Assembly (NCBI RefSeq): GCF_007833165.1
Contig: NZ_VOBQ01000008.1
Coordinates: forward strand, 346,445-410,444
Length of the DNA: 64,000 nucleotides
Source of the DNA: Caenimonas sedimenti
GTDB taxonomy: Bacteria > Pseudomonadota > Gammaproteobacteria > Burkholderiales > Burkholderiaceae_C
Direction of reading: 5' to 3'
Below are positions 6,957-15,612 of the stretch, piece by piece; the stretch's first letter is position 1, and each line of letters begins with the position of its first letter. A program made the translations under genes and the position numbers. The notes below the pieces were generated by a model. It ran no database searches. It was not told the origin of the DNA and was given only the letters and a program-made list of their open reading frames with translations.

Positions 6957-8741
6957 ATGGCCTCCCTCTCCCCCCGCCAGCGAGAAGCCGTAGCCCACGA
7001 CGGGCACCTTCTCATCGTCGCCGGCCCAGGCTCAGGCAAGACCACGACGACGGTCGCCAAGGCGGCGCGCACCCTCAAGAACCCCGCGCGATCGTTGGTG
7101 ATGGTCACGTTCACGAAGGACGCGGCCGAGGAGATGCGCAAGCGCCTGGTGGCAGCGCTCACCCGCGCCGAGGTTCGCCAGCCAGATGAATCACGCCTGG
7201 TGGTCGCGACGTTTCACAGCATCGCGATCCGGCACCTGAAGCGCAACGGCATGCGCTTGAAGGTCTTGTCGCCGCAACAGCAGGACATGATCTACCGCGA
7301 CGCCGCGATGTCGGCGGACGTCGACCGGGACGCCTGGGGCGACGTGCAGAAGGAGTTCGAACGCGTCATGTACGCAGTGGCTCCCGACAGCGTCGACGTC
7401 GCTCCCATCACGCAACGCGTGGTCGCTCGCTATCGGGACTTGCTTCGGGCCACGGGCCAGACGGACCTGTACACGGTCATGCGCGACTGCGCAATCGGCG
7501 CGCACGAGGGAACCCTGCCGCCCCTGCCCTTCACGGACATGTTCGTCGATGAGGGTCAGGACACCGACGACTTGCAGCGCCTGTGGATCTTCGCGCACGC
7601 GCGCGTGGGCGTGCGCGTGACCATCGTCGGCGACGACGATCAGAGCGTGTACGAGTGGCGCAACGCGCTGGGCTATGAGGGGATGCGCTCTTTCCTCGAG
7701 ACGTTCAATGCCCATCGCATCGAACTGGGGGAGAACTACCGGTGCCGCTCCGAGATCCTGACGCCGGCGGCCAACCTGATCCAGTGCAACCAACGGCGCC
7801 TTGGCAAGACCCTCGTCGCTGAGCGGGGCCGCGGCGGCACAGTGGCCGCGTTTCGCACTGCCAGCCCGCAGAACCAAGCCGAGGCCCTGGCCGAAATCAT
7901 CCAAGCCGCCCCCGACAAGCATTCCAACGCGGCGATCCTGGCTCGCACGAACCGCTCGCTGGACTTGGTCGAGATCATGCTGAGGGGCAATGGCGTCCCG
8001 TATGCGCGCGTCGGCCGGTCGATCTGGGAGCAACCGGTGATCGCGGGCTATGTGGGGCTGCTGCAAACACTGCTCACGGGCTCCCCGCCAGGCCTACTCC
8101 CGGTGCTGCAGCTGCGCAACGTGAGTGATCAGGTGCGCTCCGATCTGCTGCATTCCCTGCGCGGAAACGTGGGCTCGTTCCTGGATGGCGAGGTGCCGAC
8201 CTTGAACTCGATGGATCGCGCCGATGCGGAAACGCTGGGAGACTTGGCCAAAGCCTTCGCCTACTGGCGTGGCCAGTTGCGCGGCGCTGCCGGCGGCGCC
8301 GCGGGATCCGTGCGGGAGGTGATCCTCGAAGTCGGCGAGCTCTACGCGCGCTGGTCCCGCGGTGAGCACGCGAAGAACTTGCTGGACCTCTGCAGCCGGA
8401 TCCTGTCCGACCTCAAAGGGCCGCTCTCCGGCCGAATCAACCTCGTGACGCGCAAGGAACGAGACCACTCGCAAGCCCGCCTCGTACTCATGACCATGCA
8501 CGGCGCCAAGGGCCTGGAGTTTGAGACCGTGCACATCGTGGACGCGAACGACACCGACGACGGCTCCGCTGTCGTTCGCCCGGAGGCTGAAAGGCGGCTC
8601 ATGTACGTGGCGATGACACGCGCTAAGAATTGCTGCCTCGTTTGGGTGAGCGGACGGCCGCACCCCAGCGTGGCCGAGGCGCAGCTGGTCTACAAGCGAA
8701 CGCGAGACGAACTGGTCCAACTAGTACGCGCATCCGCGTAG
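6957..8741 (+). CDS. UvrD/REP-family superfamily 1 DNA helicase
   Basis: A 594-residue ATP-driven 3'-5' type helicase. Q-motif-like LSPRQREAVAH opens the protein, Walker A is GPGSGKTT (23-30), motif Ia is VTFTKDAAEEM, motif II is FVDEGQDTDD, motif III is VGDDDQSVYEWRNA, motif V is TMHGAKGLEFETVHI and motif VI is LMYVAMTRAK. No nuclease domain is attached, and it is shorter than chromosomal UvrD (about 720). It probably serves plasmid replication or recombination. The ribosome site is weak and a hairpin lies just upstream, so translation may be controlled. Confidence 0.9.
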   Translation: MASLSPRQREAVAHDGHLLIVAGPGSGKTTTTVAKAARTLKNPARSLVMVTFTKDAAEEMRKRLVAALTRAEVRQPDESRLVVATFHSIAIRHLKRNGMRLKVLSPQQQDMIYRDAAMSADVDRDAWGDVQKEFERVMYAVAPDSVDVAPITQRVVARYRDLLRATGQTDLYTVMRDCAIGAHEGTLPPLPFTDMFVDEGQDTDDLQRLWIFAHARVGVRVTIVGDDDQSVYEWRNALGYEGMRSFLETFNAHRIELGENYRCRSEILTPAANLIQCNQRRLGKTLVAERGRGGTVAAFRTASPQNQAEALAEIIQAAPDKHSNAAILARTNRSLDLVEIMLRGNGVPYARVGRSIWEQPVIAGYVGLLQTLLTGSPPGLLPVLQLRNVSDQVRSDLLHSLRGNVGSFLDGEVPTLNSMDRADAETLGDLAKAFAYWRGQLRGAAGGAAGSVREVILEVGELYARWSRGEHAKNLLDLCSRILSDLKGPLSGRINLVTRKERDHSQARLVLMTMHGAKGLEFETVHIVDANDTDDGSAVVRPEAERRLMYVAMTRAKNCCLVWVSGRPHPSVAEAQLVYKRTRDELVQLVRASA

Positions 8742-8807
8742 TGGCGTCGGCATCGGCGATTCACTGGCCGGGCATTCTCGACAACCTTAGAACACTGAGT
8801 TCCTACT

Positions 8808-9077
8808 GTGATCTCTTCCCAACGGCTCGAACAGCTCGGCGCAGACATCTCGATCGCAGGCGCGCTGCTTCTTGCGTTGACCATTCCCGCCTCCCGCTGG
8901 GGGTGGGTGCTCTTCTTGTGTGCCAACGGCTTTTGGTTGGCTTTCGCGCTGCGTTTGCGCTACGCCGGGCTGATCCGGCAGACACTGGTGTTCTGCGCCA
9001 CGAGCGTGCTGGGCATCATGAATAGCTTCTGGCCCGGTAACCCGGTCCAGGTGTGGCTCCAGGCTACGCTCTCGTAG
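8808..9077 (+). CDS. Small inner-membrane protein
   Basis: An 89-residue, strongly hydrophobic protein that begins with GTG at 8808. Two or three membrane segments are visible: ISIAGALLLALTIPAS, WVLFLCANGFWLAFAL and LVFCATSVLGIMNSFW. It has no recognised family, though the tryptophan-rich second half recalls small PnuC-like proteins. It is followed by a terminator that mainly serves the opposing PRTRC operon. Its hydrophobic pattern supports it as a real gene. Confidence 0.6.
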   Translation: MISSQRLEQLGADISIAGALLLALTIPASRWGWVLFLCANGFWLAFALRLRYAGLIRQTLVFCATSVLGIMNSFWPGNPVQVWLQATLS

Positions 9078-9154
9078 CGAAGGCGAAGGGCGCAAGGTTA
9101 CGTTCGTACCCTTCGCTTCGGATTCAGCATCGGGACTGCGCTTCATCTCCCCCC

Positions 9155-9194
9155 ACAAAGACAAAACGGGACCCTCGCTTTCGCGGGGTCCCGT
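9155..9194 (-). terminator. Intrinsic terminator of the PRTRC operon
   Basis: CGGGACCC (9167-9174) pairs with GGGTCCCG (9186-9193), ten bases past the thiF-like stop at 9204. On the minus strand it is followed by TTTTGTCTTTG, a U-rich tract, giving a classical Rho-independent terminator. It may also stop rightward transcription from 8808-9077. Confidence 0.75.
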
Positions 9195-9203
9195 CTTGCG
9201 GTC

Positions 9204-10079
9204 TTATGCGACCTGTTTGCGGCGGCGCGGATGCCGTTGCACCCTGCGCTTCTGGGCGACGGCCGGCCTTTCGACCTTGCGCCGCACACCGTCGCGTACA
9301 ACGCCGAAGCGCGCCCAGACGGCCGGATCGACGTCGATCTGCGCCACAGCCATGGGGCGCAGGTTGATGAAAGCCCCATGCGCCTTGATGTGACCCTGCG
9401 TGAACAGGTCCCACAGGATGACGCCGGCGAAGTCGGCCACCACCGGGTTGATGAACAGCGACTGCTTGTCCAGCGCCTCGGCCAGCGAGCACGACGGCGT
9501 GTCGTCGTCATCCTCGGCGGTCGGGTCGATCAGCGCAGGGAACAGCTCGCCCGCGTGCGGGAGGCGGTCGACCGGGTCGGTCTCTCGCTTTCGCGAGCTC
9601 ACCTGCCCCAGCACAACCTGGCCGTCACGGGCGCGGTTGCCGCAGTCCAGCCAGTAGCGCAAACCGCCCAACGTGTTTTCGAGGCTGCGCAGAATGCCCA
9701 GTCGCGCTGAGCGGTTGTCCACGGCCCCAATCACCAGGTCGAAGTCCTGCAGGTTGCTGCGGGTGTCGATCTTCGCGATGCGGCTTTGCCACGCGACGTT
9801 TCCTAGCGCCATGTTCGCCCTGTTGACCAAGACGTCCGCCTTGTAGGCTCCGACGTCACTGGCATAGAACGACTGGCGTCCAATGTTTGCGGGGGAGACC
9901 GTGTCGGCATCCACCACGGTGACCATGAGGCCGCCCGGATGTCTCTTGGCGATCAGGGCCTGGTGCAGGCATTGCAGGCGATCCAGCATGCGGCTTCCAG
10001 TCCCGCCAGCGCCGACAAGCAGCACGTTGACGCGTCGGTCGAGCAGCACCGGCGGCAGGCGGTGAGTGAGGACACTCAT
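9204..10079 (-). CDS. PRTRC system ThiF/E1-like adenylating enzyme
   Basis: A 291-residue E1-like enzyme expected to adenylate the C-terminal glycine of a ubiquitin-like protein. The nucleotide loop GAGGTGSR is near residue 25, the acidic VVDADTVSPANIGRQSFY segment matches E1 enzymes (D-x-D...N-x-x-RQ), and IGAVDNRSAR follows. A candidate active cysteine is in DDTPSCSLAEAL. The start at 10079 makes an ATGA overlap with protein A; two upstream codons could also be used. It is the last gene of the cassette. Confidence 0.88.
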   Translation of the reverse strand: MSVLTHRLPPVLLDRRVNVLLVGAGGTGSRMLDRLQCLHQALIAKRHPGGLMVTVVDADTVSPANIGRQSFYASDVGAYKADVLVNRANMALGNVAWQSRIAKIDTRSNLQDFDLVIGAVDNRSARLGILRSLENTLGGLRYWLDCGNRARDGQVVLGQVSSRKRETDPVDRLPHAGELFPALIDPTAEDDDDTPSCSLAEALDKQSLFINPVVADFAGVILWDLFTQGHIKAHGAFINLRPMAVAQIDVDPAVWARFGVVRDGVRRKVERPAVAQKRRVQRHPRRRKQVA

Positions 10080-10696
10080 TCGCACACCTCCAGTTCGCCT
10101 TCTTCCGTGATCCGAGCTGGCATCACCAGTCCGGCCATGCAGAGCCGCATGCGGGATGTCGGAGCATCCTGGTCGAAGTTGCCCACGACCAAACTGAACT
10201 TCATGCTGCCGTGGTCATCCGCGTCATCCTCCCGGGAGAAGAAGGCGCGGTGGTGACCGTGGCTGTGCACGTCCACCACCAGGCTCTCGTCCTCGCCGAG
10301 GGCGTCTTCCTCGTACTGGATGTACGAGTGGGTCTGTTGGAGCGCGACGCGCCGGCCGTACCGCCACTGGCCGCTCTCACGGTTCCAGAGGAACGCCCCG
10401 GCGATCTCCAGCGGCGCCGCGGCACGGGCTTCCCGATTGAAGGCCTGGACCATTTCCACCGGGAGCGGACCGCATCGCAGTTCGAGTGCCCCGCCGACGG
10501 ACCCGTAGGGCATCGGAAGAAGGCTCGGTGCAAGCTGGTGCCGGATGCGGATCCACGGCAAGTTGATCTCCCGCCAGACGCCGTCGTTGGCGGCGAGGAA
10601 GCGGGTGCCGTAGGCCTGCGCCTCGGGCGGGTTGCCCTCGCCCGGCGCGGCCAGCAGCGGAAATGTCTTGAGGATTGCTTCGTCCAGTCTTGACAT
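10076..10696 (-). CDS. PRTRC system protein A, JAMM metalloprotease
   Basis: A 206-residue JAB/JAMM peptidase, the family that cleaves ubiquitin-like proteins. The zinc site is complete: H144 and H146 in VDVHSHGHH, S154 and D157 (the canonical HxHx7SxxD), with a candidate glutamate E97 in PLEIAGAF. The start at 10696 overlaps the stop of protein B (ATGA); the longer frame upstream has arginine-rich shadow sequence and was rejected. It is coupled at both ends, so B, A and ThiF should be made in fixed ratio. Confidence 0.88.
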   Translation of the reverse strand: MSRLDEAILKTFPLLAAPGEGNPPEAQAYGTRFLAANDGVWREINLPWIRIRHQLAPSLLPMPYGSVGGALELRCGPLPVEMVQAFNREARAAAPLEIAGAFLWNRESGQWRYGRRVALQQTHSYIQYEEDALGEDESLVVDVHSHGHHRAFFSREDDADDHGSMKFSLVVGNFDQDAPTSRMRLCMAGLVMPARITEEGELEVCE

Positions 10697-11460
10697 CAGA
10701 ACTCTCCCTGCGCCTGCGGGCGGGCGCGAAGTTTGTCGATCGCGTCGAGCTCCACGAGGTCGCCGACGCACAGGTTGATATCGAAAAGCACGGATTCCGG
10801 AAATGCCTGCTCTTCGCTGCGCAAGTGCGCCTGCCAGAACTCGCAAGGGTCGATGCCCACGGTGAGGCGGTCGCGCTCCGAGAAGTTCGGGTGGGTGAAC
10901 CGGGAGCCGAAGAACATGCGTTCCCAGGCATCGAGGTCGTCGCGCTTGTCCTCGGTAGGGCGCAGTGCGCTACCGACGCAGATCTGGCCGGAGGACCAGA
11001 CGTTGAAGAAGGGCGCCTGATACAGTCGCGTCGACCCGTCTGGCCGTCCCCTGCCTTTGACGGCGAAGACGCGGAGGTCTGCGCCGGTGCAGAAGAAGAC
11101 CAGCCCAGGTGTCGAACAGGTCCCGAAGGCCTCGAAGGTCTTGGGGTTCTGTTCGCTCTTCTTGAAGAACATCGCGCGCTTGCACGGCGGCGTCCACCAT
11201 AGCGTTCTGCCCAGGCCCTGCGCCAACACGCGCGGGTCGCGCCAGCGCATCTGCGGCTGCTCGCGCGGGGCGAGCGCCTGGACGAGGACCTTGTAGTCCG
11301 CTTCCGCAAACGGCGTTCCGGGCCGGATGACCGGCCGGCCATCGATCGCACTCACGTCGTGCTTGGTTGCAAACGCGTGCTGTCGATGGGTATTGGTGTA
11401 GATGAGCAACGCTGCGCTGAGCGCGTAGCCGTCGCCTTCGTTGATCACGCTGACGTTCAC
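10696..11460 (-). CDS. PRTRC system protein B, E2-like
   Basis: A 254-residue protein; PRTRC-B is known as a prokaryotic E2-like family. The segment PFFNVWSSGQICVG (about 150-163) lines up with the HPN...G.IC region of eukaryotic E2 enzymes, making C161 the likely thioester cysteine. It starts with GTG at 11460, overlapping the stop of protein F as GTGA; the 18 residues before it in frame lie in the F gene and have no support. It probably receives the PRTRC ubiquitin-like protein from ThiF. Confidence 0.85.
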   Translation of the reverse strand: MNVSVINEGDGYALSAALLIYTNTHRQHAFATKHDVSAIDGRPVIRPGTPFAEADYKVLVQALAPREQPQMRWRDPRVLAQGLGRTLWWTPPCKRAMFFKKSEQNPKTFEAFGTCSTPGLVFFCTGADLRVFAVKGRGRPDGSTRLYQAPFFNVWSSGQICVGSALRPTEDKRDDLDAWERMFFGSRFTHPNFSERDRLTVGIDPCEFWQAHLRSEEQAFPESVLFDINLCVGDLVELDAIDKLRARPQAQGEF

Positions 11461-12599
11461 GAACGTCCCTCCCAGAGAGGTAAATGGGACAGCAGTTCGG
11501 CCAGGAGGCTCCACCGTTGCAGGTATTGCTTGGTATCGGACGCGAGGTCCACCAGCTTGGTCAGGCGCGTCGCCGCCGATAACGGGAGCGAAGTGCGCGC
11601 GAAGGCTTCAATTGCTTGACCGCCGTTCATCAGGTTCTGCTCGTGGTGTTCCACGGCTTCGATCAGCAGGCCAGGGTCGTCCCAAGTCAGCAGCGCAAGT
11701 GCCCCCATGGGGTCCCAGTCCTCGCCCTGATACGGGTCTCTCGGGCTATGCCAGACGAAAGCTCGGTCCTTGTCCATGGCCAGCGCAGTCTTCAGACGCA
11801 GTGCGACGTCGACCGCGGGTTGCAGCTGGTGGCCGCCGTTGGCGCGGAGCCACTGGCGGACCTTCGTGTCGGATGCGACTTTGGGACGGCGATCCGTTTC
11901 GCCACGCGCCGACTTGGGGCCAGTCTCGACAGCGACATAGCCGTACAGGTGCTTGAAGCCGCCTGCGTCTGCGATGGTGTCCGAGGGCCACATGCCATAG
12001 TTCCCGCGCATTTCTTCGATTTGATCGGGCGGCAGCGGACCGTCTTCCGGCGGCTCGACGCCCTCTTCCCAGAGCAACGCGCGCGCGTAGGCTTCGTCCG
12101 TGAACTCGTGCATGTCGATATGCCCGTAGAACACGTAGCCCGCCAATGCGAGGTCGTAGATCTCGTGCCCGTGGACGCGGCACTTGTCGAGGACTGAGTG
12201 GACGAACCACCCGATGCCAGGCTCGGCCGCTTCCAGCGCTTCGATGACGGGTTTGAGCCGGTACACCGAGAGGCCGCTGCATGCGCCTATTGCCACTTCC
12301 AGGCGGTCATCGCGAACGGTCACATAGGGCTTGGCGGGAGCCAGTTCCTCTGACAGGTGCGCGAAAACGCTGGTCGCGTAGCCGGACCACTGGGCCTCGA
12401 GCATTTGCTCGATGCTGGTAAACGTGCCACTGGGTAGCGGCACCCCGATCTTTTCCGAGGCCTGTGCAAAGCGCGCCAGGCTTCGGCGTCGGCCGCGCTC
12501 GTTGGTGAGCTCGGTAGGGATCGCTTCGTCGAGGGCCGGGAGACAGAAGCACCCCGGCAGCGCAGAACGATGCTGGGTCTGCGCGTAGTTGGTTGACAT
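11457..12599 (-). CDS. PRTRC system protein F
   Basis: A 380-residue soluble protein, recognised by position between C and B in the cassette and by general resemblance to PRTRC-F. Two histidine/cysteine-bearing stretches (DKCRVHGHEIYDLAL, FYGHIDMHEF) may bind metal. Its biochemical role is unknown. The ATG at 12599 follows a 210-base gap that contains a terminator-like hairpin, so F-B-A-ThiF may have a promoter of their own in 12600-12760. It couples to B by GTGA. Confidence 0.8.
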   Translation of the reverse strand: MSTNYAQTQHRSALPGCFCLPALDEAIPTELTNERGRRRSLARFAQASEKIGVPLPSGTFTSIEQMLEAQWSGYATSVFAHLSEELAPAKPYVTVRDDRLEVAIGACSGLSVYRLKPVIEALEAAEPGIGWFVHSVLDKCRVHGHEIYDLALAGYVFYGHIDMHEFTDEAYARALLWEEGVEPPEDGPLPPDQIEEMRGNYGMWPSDTIADAGGFKHLYGYVAVETGPKSARGETDRRPKVASDTKVRQWLRANGGHQLQPAVDVALRLKTALAMDKDRAFVWHSPRDPYQGEDWDPMGALALLTWDDPGLLIEAVEHHEQNLMNGGQAIEAFARTSLPLSAATRLTKLVDLASDTKQYLQRWSLLAELLSHLPLWEGRS

Positions 12600-12762
12600 C
12601 AGGTTCTCCGATGGAGGAACCTGCGACCCATTCGGGAGCAGGTCCCGAAGGGTTGATGGAAGTGCGCGGCACGAAAGGTCGCGCGAATTCGCTGATGCGA
12701 AGACGCTGTGATCTTCAACGGGGTTCCCCGCGCTGTCAAACGATGGCGACCACCAAAAGGAA

Positions 12763-12789
12763 AAGCCCCGACCTGTGTGGTCGGGGCTT
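12763..12789 (-). terminator. Hairpin inside the PRTRC cassette, between C and F
   Basis: AAGCCCCGACC-TGTGT-GGTCGGGGCTT is a perfect 11-bp stem. On the minus strand it is followed by CCTTTTGGTG, a short U-run. It should end or reduce transcription of parB-E-C before F, so the cassette is probably split into two expression units. Confidence 0.65.
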
Positions 12790-12809
12790 CTCAGATCGAT
12801 GTGCCTAGC

Positions 12810-13205
12810 TTAGCCCCACTGTCCGAACGCCACGGAGGGGATCGGGAGTGGTTGGCTGGCCTTGGCGTTGATGGTCGCGGCGACTCGCCGAGCGAGTTCG
12901 TCGTCTTCCATCGGTAGGGCGGCAGTCGCAGGGTCACGGTCTGCCTGCTTGCTCAGCGCATGCCGGATCAGCTGCGCAGCCGGCATCGCCGGCGTCGCGC
13001 CCTTGGCGCCAGCTGCGCGCACGAAGGAGTACTTCGCAACGCCCTTGTTGGTGACAGGCCCCTCCACAACCGCGTTGAGCAGCTCGGCGTAGCCTTGCCG
13101 CATGGCGTAGAAGAGGCGAACCTCGTCCGGCGTCATGCTGGGGTCCGGGTCCGCCAGGTCGGCGCTGTTGTAGACGAACTTCCGTTGGAGATCGATCACT
13201 TGCAT
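12810..13205 (-). CDS. PRTRC system protein C, ubiquitin-like, extended C-terminus
   Basis: The first 70 residues match PRTRC-C, a prokaryotic ubiquitin-like (beta-grasp) family: LQRKFVYNSADLADPDPSMT, EVRLFYAM, then VEGPVTNKGVAKYSFVRAAG ending GAKG at residue 69. Family members usually stop about here, whereas this one runs on for 62 residues and ends ...AFGQWG with a terminal glycine. Either glycine could be the conjugated end. ATG at 13205 was used, 11 bases after the stop of E; the gene is followed by a terminator-like hairpin. Confidence 0.85.
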   Translation of the reverse strand: MQVIDLQRKFVYNSADLADPDPSMTPDEVRLFYAMRQGYAELLNAVVEGPVTNKGVAKYSFVRAAGAKGATPAMPAAQLIRHALSKQADRDPATAALPMEDDELARRVAATINAKASQPLPIPSVAFGQWG

Positions 13206-13216
13206 GCCAGTCTCCT

Positions 13217-13789
13217 TCAGAACAGCGCCGAGCTGAGCCCGTCGCTGGGGGCGCCCTCCCCGCCCCCGGCTTGTGCCGGAGCGGGACCAGGTGCGGCGCC
13301 GCTCGGTTTGAGCGTCGTGCCGGCGTCTTCGTCTCCCTCGTTGCCGGTGGAGCCGTGATCATCGTCCTCGTCGTCTTCGTTGTCGTTGTCGTCGTCACTT
13401 CCGGACACGCCGGCCGTGATGTCGCGTTTGGGCTTGCCAGAGGACTTGCCCGCCTTCGCGGGGCTCTTGGCGGCTCGCTTGTCATCGAGCGCCTTGCGCG
13501 CCTTGTCTTGCGCATCCTTCTCGGCTGCCGCGAGTTCAGCGTCCGTGGAGTCCGCGAGGGACACCGTGCGGCACTGGCTCGCGACGTACTTGTCGAAGTA
13601 GCCTTCCAAACCTGCATCCAGCTCGGCCGCCGTGTCGCACGCCGACTTGGGCAGCAGCTGGATGCCTGCCTTGTTTTCCTTCCCCTCGGGGAGGATTTCG
13701 ACCCGGACCTTGTCGTCGGCCGCGCGGAATCGAAGGGTGAGCACGACACCCTGCTTGAGCAGAGGTTCGAGCGTCTGAACGAGTTTCAT
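13217..13789 (-). CDS. PRTRC system protein E
   Basis: A 190-residue protein of unknown activity. The N-terminal half (KLVQTLEPLLKQGVVLTLRF, then VRVEILPEGKENKAG) matches the beta-rich start of PRTRC-E. The second half is a K/A-rich helix followed by an acidic low-complexity tail (SGSDDDNDNEDDEDDDHG) and a proline-rich end, probably disordered. It lies between ParB and C. A 10-bp hairpin separates it from parB, which may stabilise or process the transcript. Confidence 0.8.
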   Translation of the reverse strand: MKLVQTLEPLLKQGVVLTLRFRAADDKVRVEILPEGKENKAGIQLLPKSACDTAAELDAGLEGYFDKYVASQCRTVSLADSTDAELAAAEKDAQDKARKALDDKRAAKSPAKAGKSSGKPKRDITAGVSGSDDDNDNEDDEDDDHGSTGNEGDEDAGTTLKPSGAAPGPAPAQAGGGEGAPSDGLSSALF

Positions 13790-13811
13790 GTGGACTCTTT
13801 CGTTTTGAGTA

Positions 13812-13835
13812 GCCCGGGCTTCGAGAAGCCCGGGC
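13812..13835 (-). repeat. Perfect 10-bp hairpin between PRTRC parB and E
   Basis: GCCCGGGCTT-CGAG-AAGCCCGGGC. No T run follows on the minus strand, so it is more likely an RNA-processing or partial attenuation element than a full terminator. Confidence 0.45.
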
Positions 13836-13857
13836 CGAGTTCGCTGGTGGCGCTGGC

Positions 13858-15612
13858 TTACCAGCGAATCATCTTGGGCACGGCGCCCGTGTAGTTGAAG
13901 CCTTCGACCTTGAGCATGGCGGCGACATATTCCTTCTTGCTGCCGTTCCGCAGGCTGCCGTAGGTTTTCCCGGCCGCCTTGGCCAAGCCAATCTCTTGGC
14001 AGACCGCGTCGATCTCGCTCTTGGTGAGGACGTCGAGGAACGTCTCGTTCAGCTTCCAGAACTGCTCGATCTGCACGTCGAGACCCTTGAGGAGGCCCAC
14101 GATGTCTTCGATCGGCATGTCCGAACGCACGTGCGCGGGCAGCACCTGGAAGGCCTTCCCCAGCTGCTCCTTGTCGAACTTCAGGAGCGCGCGCATCAGC
14201 TTCTCGGTCTTCGTGCCCACCAAGGGGACGTCGGTTCCGAGCGCCTTGTTCACCTGGCCCATGGCCTTGGAGCCGTCCAGGGAGGTCGCCCGGTGCGCGA
14301 TGACCGCGATCAGCAGGGCGCGGTTCTTCTCGACGGGCAGCTTCACGGCCATCCGTTCGAAGACCACCCGCCAGACCTGTTCGCGGTACTCCTTGATCGC
14401 GCCGCGGATCGAGTTGGCAGAGGCGCTGCGCGTCGGCGTCGACCGCGTGGGCTTGGGGTTGTTCTGCGCTTCGTCGTCGTCAGGCTCGGTCTGTGCACCT
14501 CCGGCATGCGCCTGGCTCGCGCCGGCGGCACCTTGGTCCGGCGGCTGCTCGGCCGCCTTCTGGGCTGCGCGATGCGCCTCGACCTTTGCGTCGTTGCACG
14601 TGACGTTGAAGCACATGTCCTTGAACTCGGTGCCAAATGCATCGGGCAGTGCCGACACGAATGCGCCGAAGTCCCCGCAGGAGCGGCATGCCGCCGCTTG
14701 CTCGGGGCCGACCGGGCGCTTGCCATCGGCGCGCAGCGGCACCACCGTCGCGTTGTCGCCGGGCCGCACGATGCGCACGACCTGGTAGGTGTCGACCAGC
14801 GCCAAGCGGCGCTTTTCGAGTTCGCCCTCGGTCTTCTTGCCGAAGCACTCCTTGTTCGTGCATCGACGGCCCTCGAAGCTCTCGGTGAAAAGCGCTTGCT
14901 GCTCGGCCGTGTTGAACTGGCAGTTCGTGCACTCCGCCTTGTCGAAAATCGCGGAGTCGAGGTTCTGCAGCGACTGGGCGGCCATCTGCTTGAGCTGCTC
15001 GACGGTCGCCATCTTTTCCTGGGCGAGCATCACCGTGATGACGCGCTCCTGCACTTCCTTGCGCAGCGCCGCCAGGATCTCGACGTGGCCGAGGTCGATC
15101 TTCGAATCCAGGTACGCGTCACGCACCGCCTGGATCGCGTTCATCAGCGCCAGGCGCCGATTCAGTTTCGGCCGGTCCCACCCGAGGCGGGCGGCGGCTT
15201 CGTGGCGGTCGCCATTGCAGTGGCCCAGCATGCGGGCCGCGCCTTCGGCTTCCTCGATCGCGGAGGGGTCCTCCCGTTCGCCGTTCTCCGCCATCATCAT
15301 CGCGAGTGCCTGCTCGTCGGTGAGAACGAAGATCTTCGACCGGATCTTGGCGTCGATGCCGAATTCGGCTGTGAACGCCTTGAAGCGGCGGTTGCCGACC
15401 AGGAGCTGGTGGCGACCGTCGGGCTTGCGACGCAGGAACACCGGGTACATCAGACCGCGGGCCTTGATGTCAGCCCGAAGGCTGGTCATCTTCTCCGCGT
15501 TCATGCGACGGCGGTAGTTGAAGTCCGCGTCGATCTCGGAGCACGAGACCAGGACTTCCTCGGCGTCATCCAGAACAGCATGTTCCGGCGGGCGCTCCAT
15601 CACTTCCATCAT
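13858..15612 (-). CDS. PRTRC system ParB-family protein
   Basis: A 584-residue ParB/Srx-fold protein, the hallmark of PRTRC cassettes and longer than partition ParB (about 340 here at 25271). The N-terminal ParB fold is visible in CSEIDADFNYRRRMNAEKM, LRADIKARGLMYPVFLRR and HQLLVGNRRFKAF. A helix-turn-helix region lies near EEAEGAARMLGHCNGDRHEA. Two cysteine pairs around residues 225-260 (AECTNCQF, RRCTNKECFG) suggest a zinc-binding insert. The start codon is buried in an inverted repeat (next entry). Its DNA target and link to ubiquitin-like chemistry are unknown. Confidence 0.88.
   Translation of the reverse strand: MMEVMERPPEHAVLDDAEEVLVSCSEIDADFNYRRRMNAEKMTSLRADIKARGLMYPVFLRRKPDGRHQLLVGNRRFKAFTAEFGIDAKIRSKIFVLTDEQALAMMMAENGEREDPSAIEEAEGAARMLGHCNGDRHEAAARLGWDRPKLNRRLALMNAIQAVRDAYLDSKIDLGHVEILAALRKEVQERVITVMLAQEKMATVEQLKQMAAQSLQNLDSAIFDKAECTNCQFNTAEQQALFTESFEGRRCTNKECFGKKTEGELEKRRLALVDTYQVVRIVRPGDNATVVPLRADGKRPVGPEQAAACRSCGDFGAFVSALPDAFGTEFKDMCFNVTCNDAKVEAHRAAQKAAEQPPDQGAAGASQAHAGGAQTEPDDDEAQNNPKPTRSTPTRSASANSIRGAIKEYREQVWRVVFERMAVKLPVEKNRALLIAVIAHRATSLDGSKAMGQVNKALGTDVPLVGTKTEKLMRALLKFDKEQLGKAFQVLPAHVRSDMPIEDIVGLLKGLDVQIEQFWKLNETFLDVLTKSEIDAVCQEIGLAKAAGKTYGSLRNGSKKEYVAAMLKVEGFNYTGAVPKMIRW

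Noticed and set aside
9204..15612. PRTRC protein D (actin-like ATPase) within the cassette
   Set aside because: I looked for an actin-like ATPase near the other PRTRC genes and saw none in the window; it may be elsewhere or absent.
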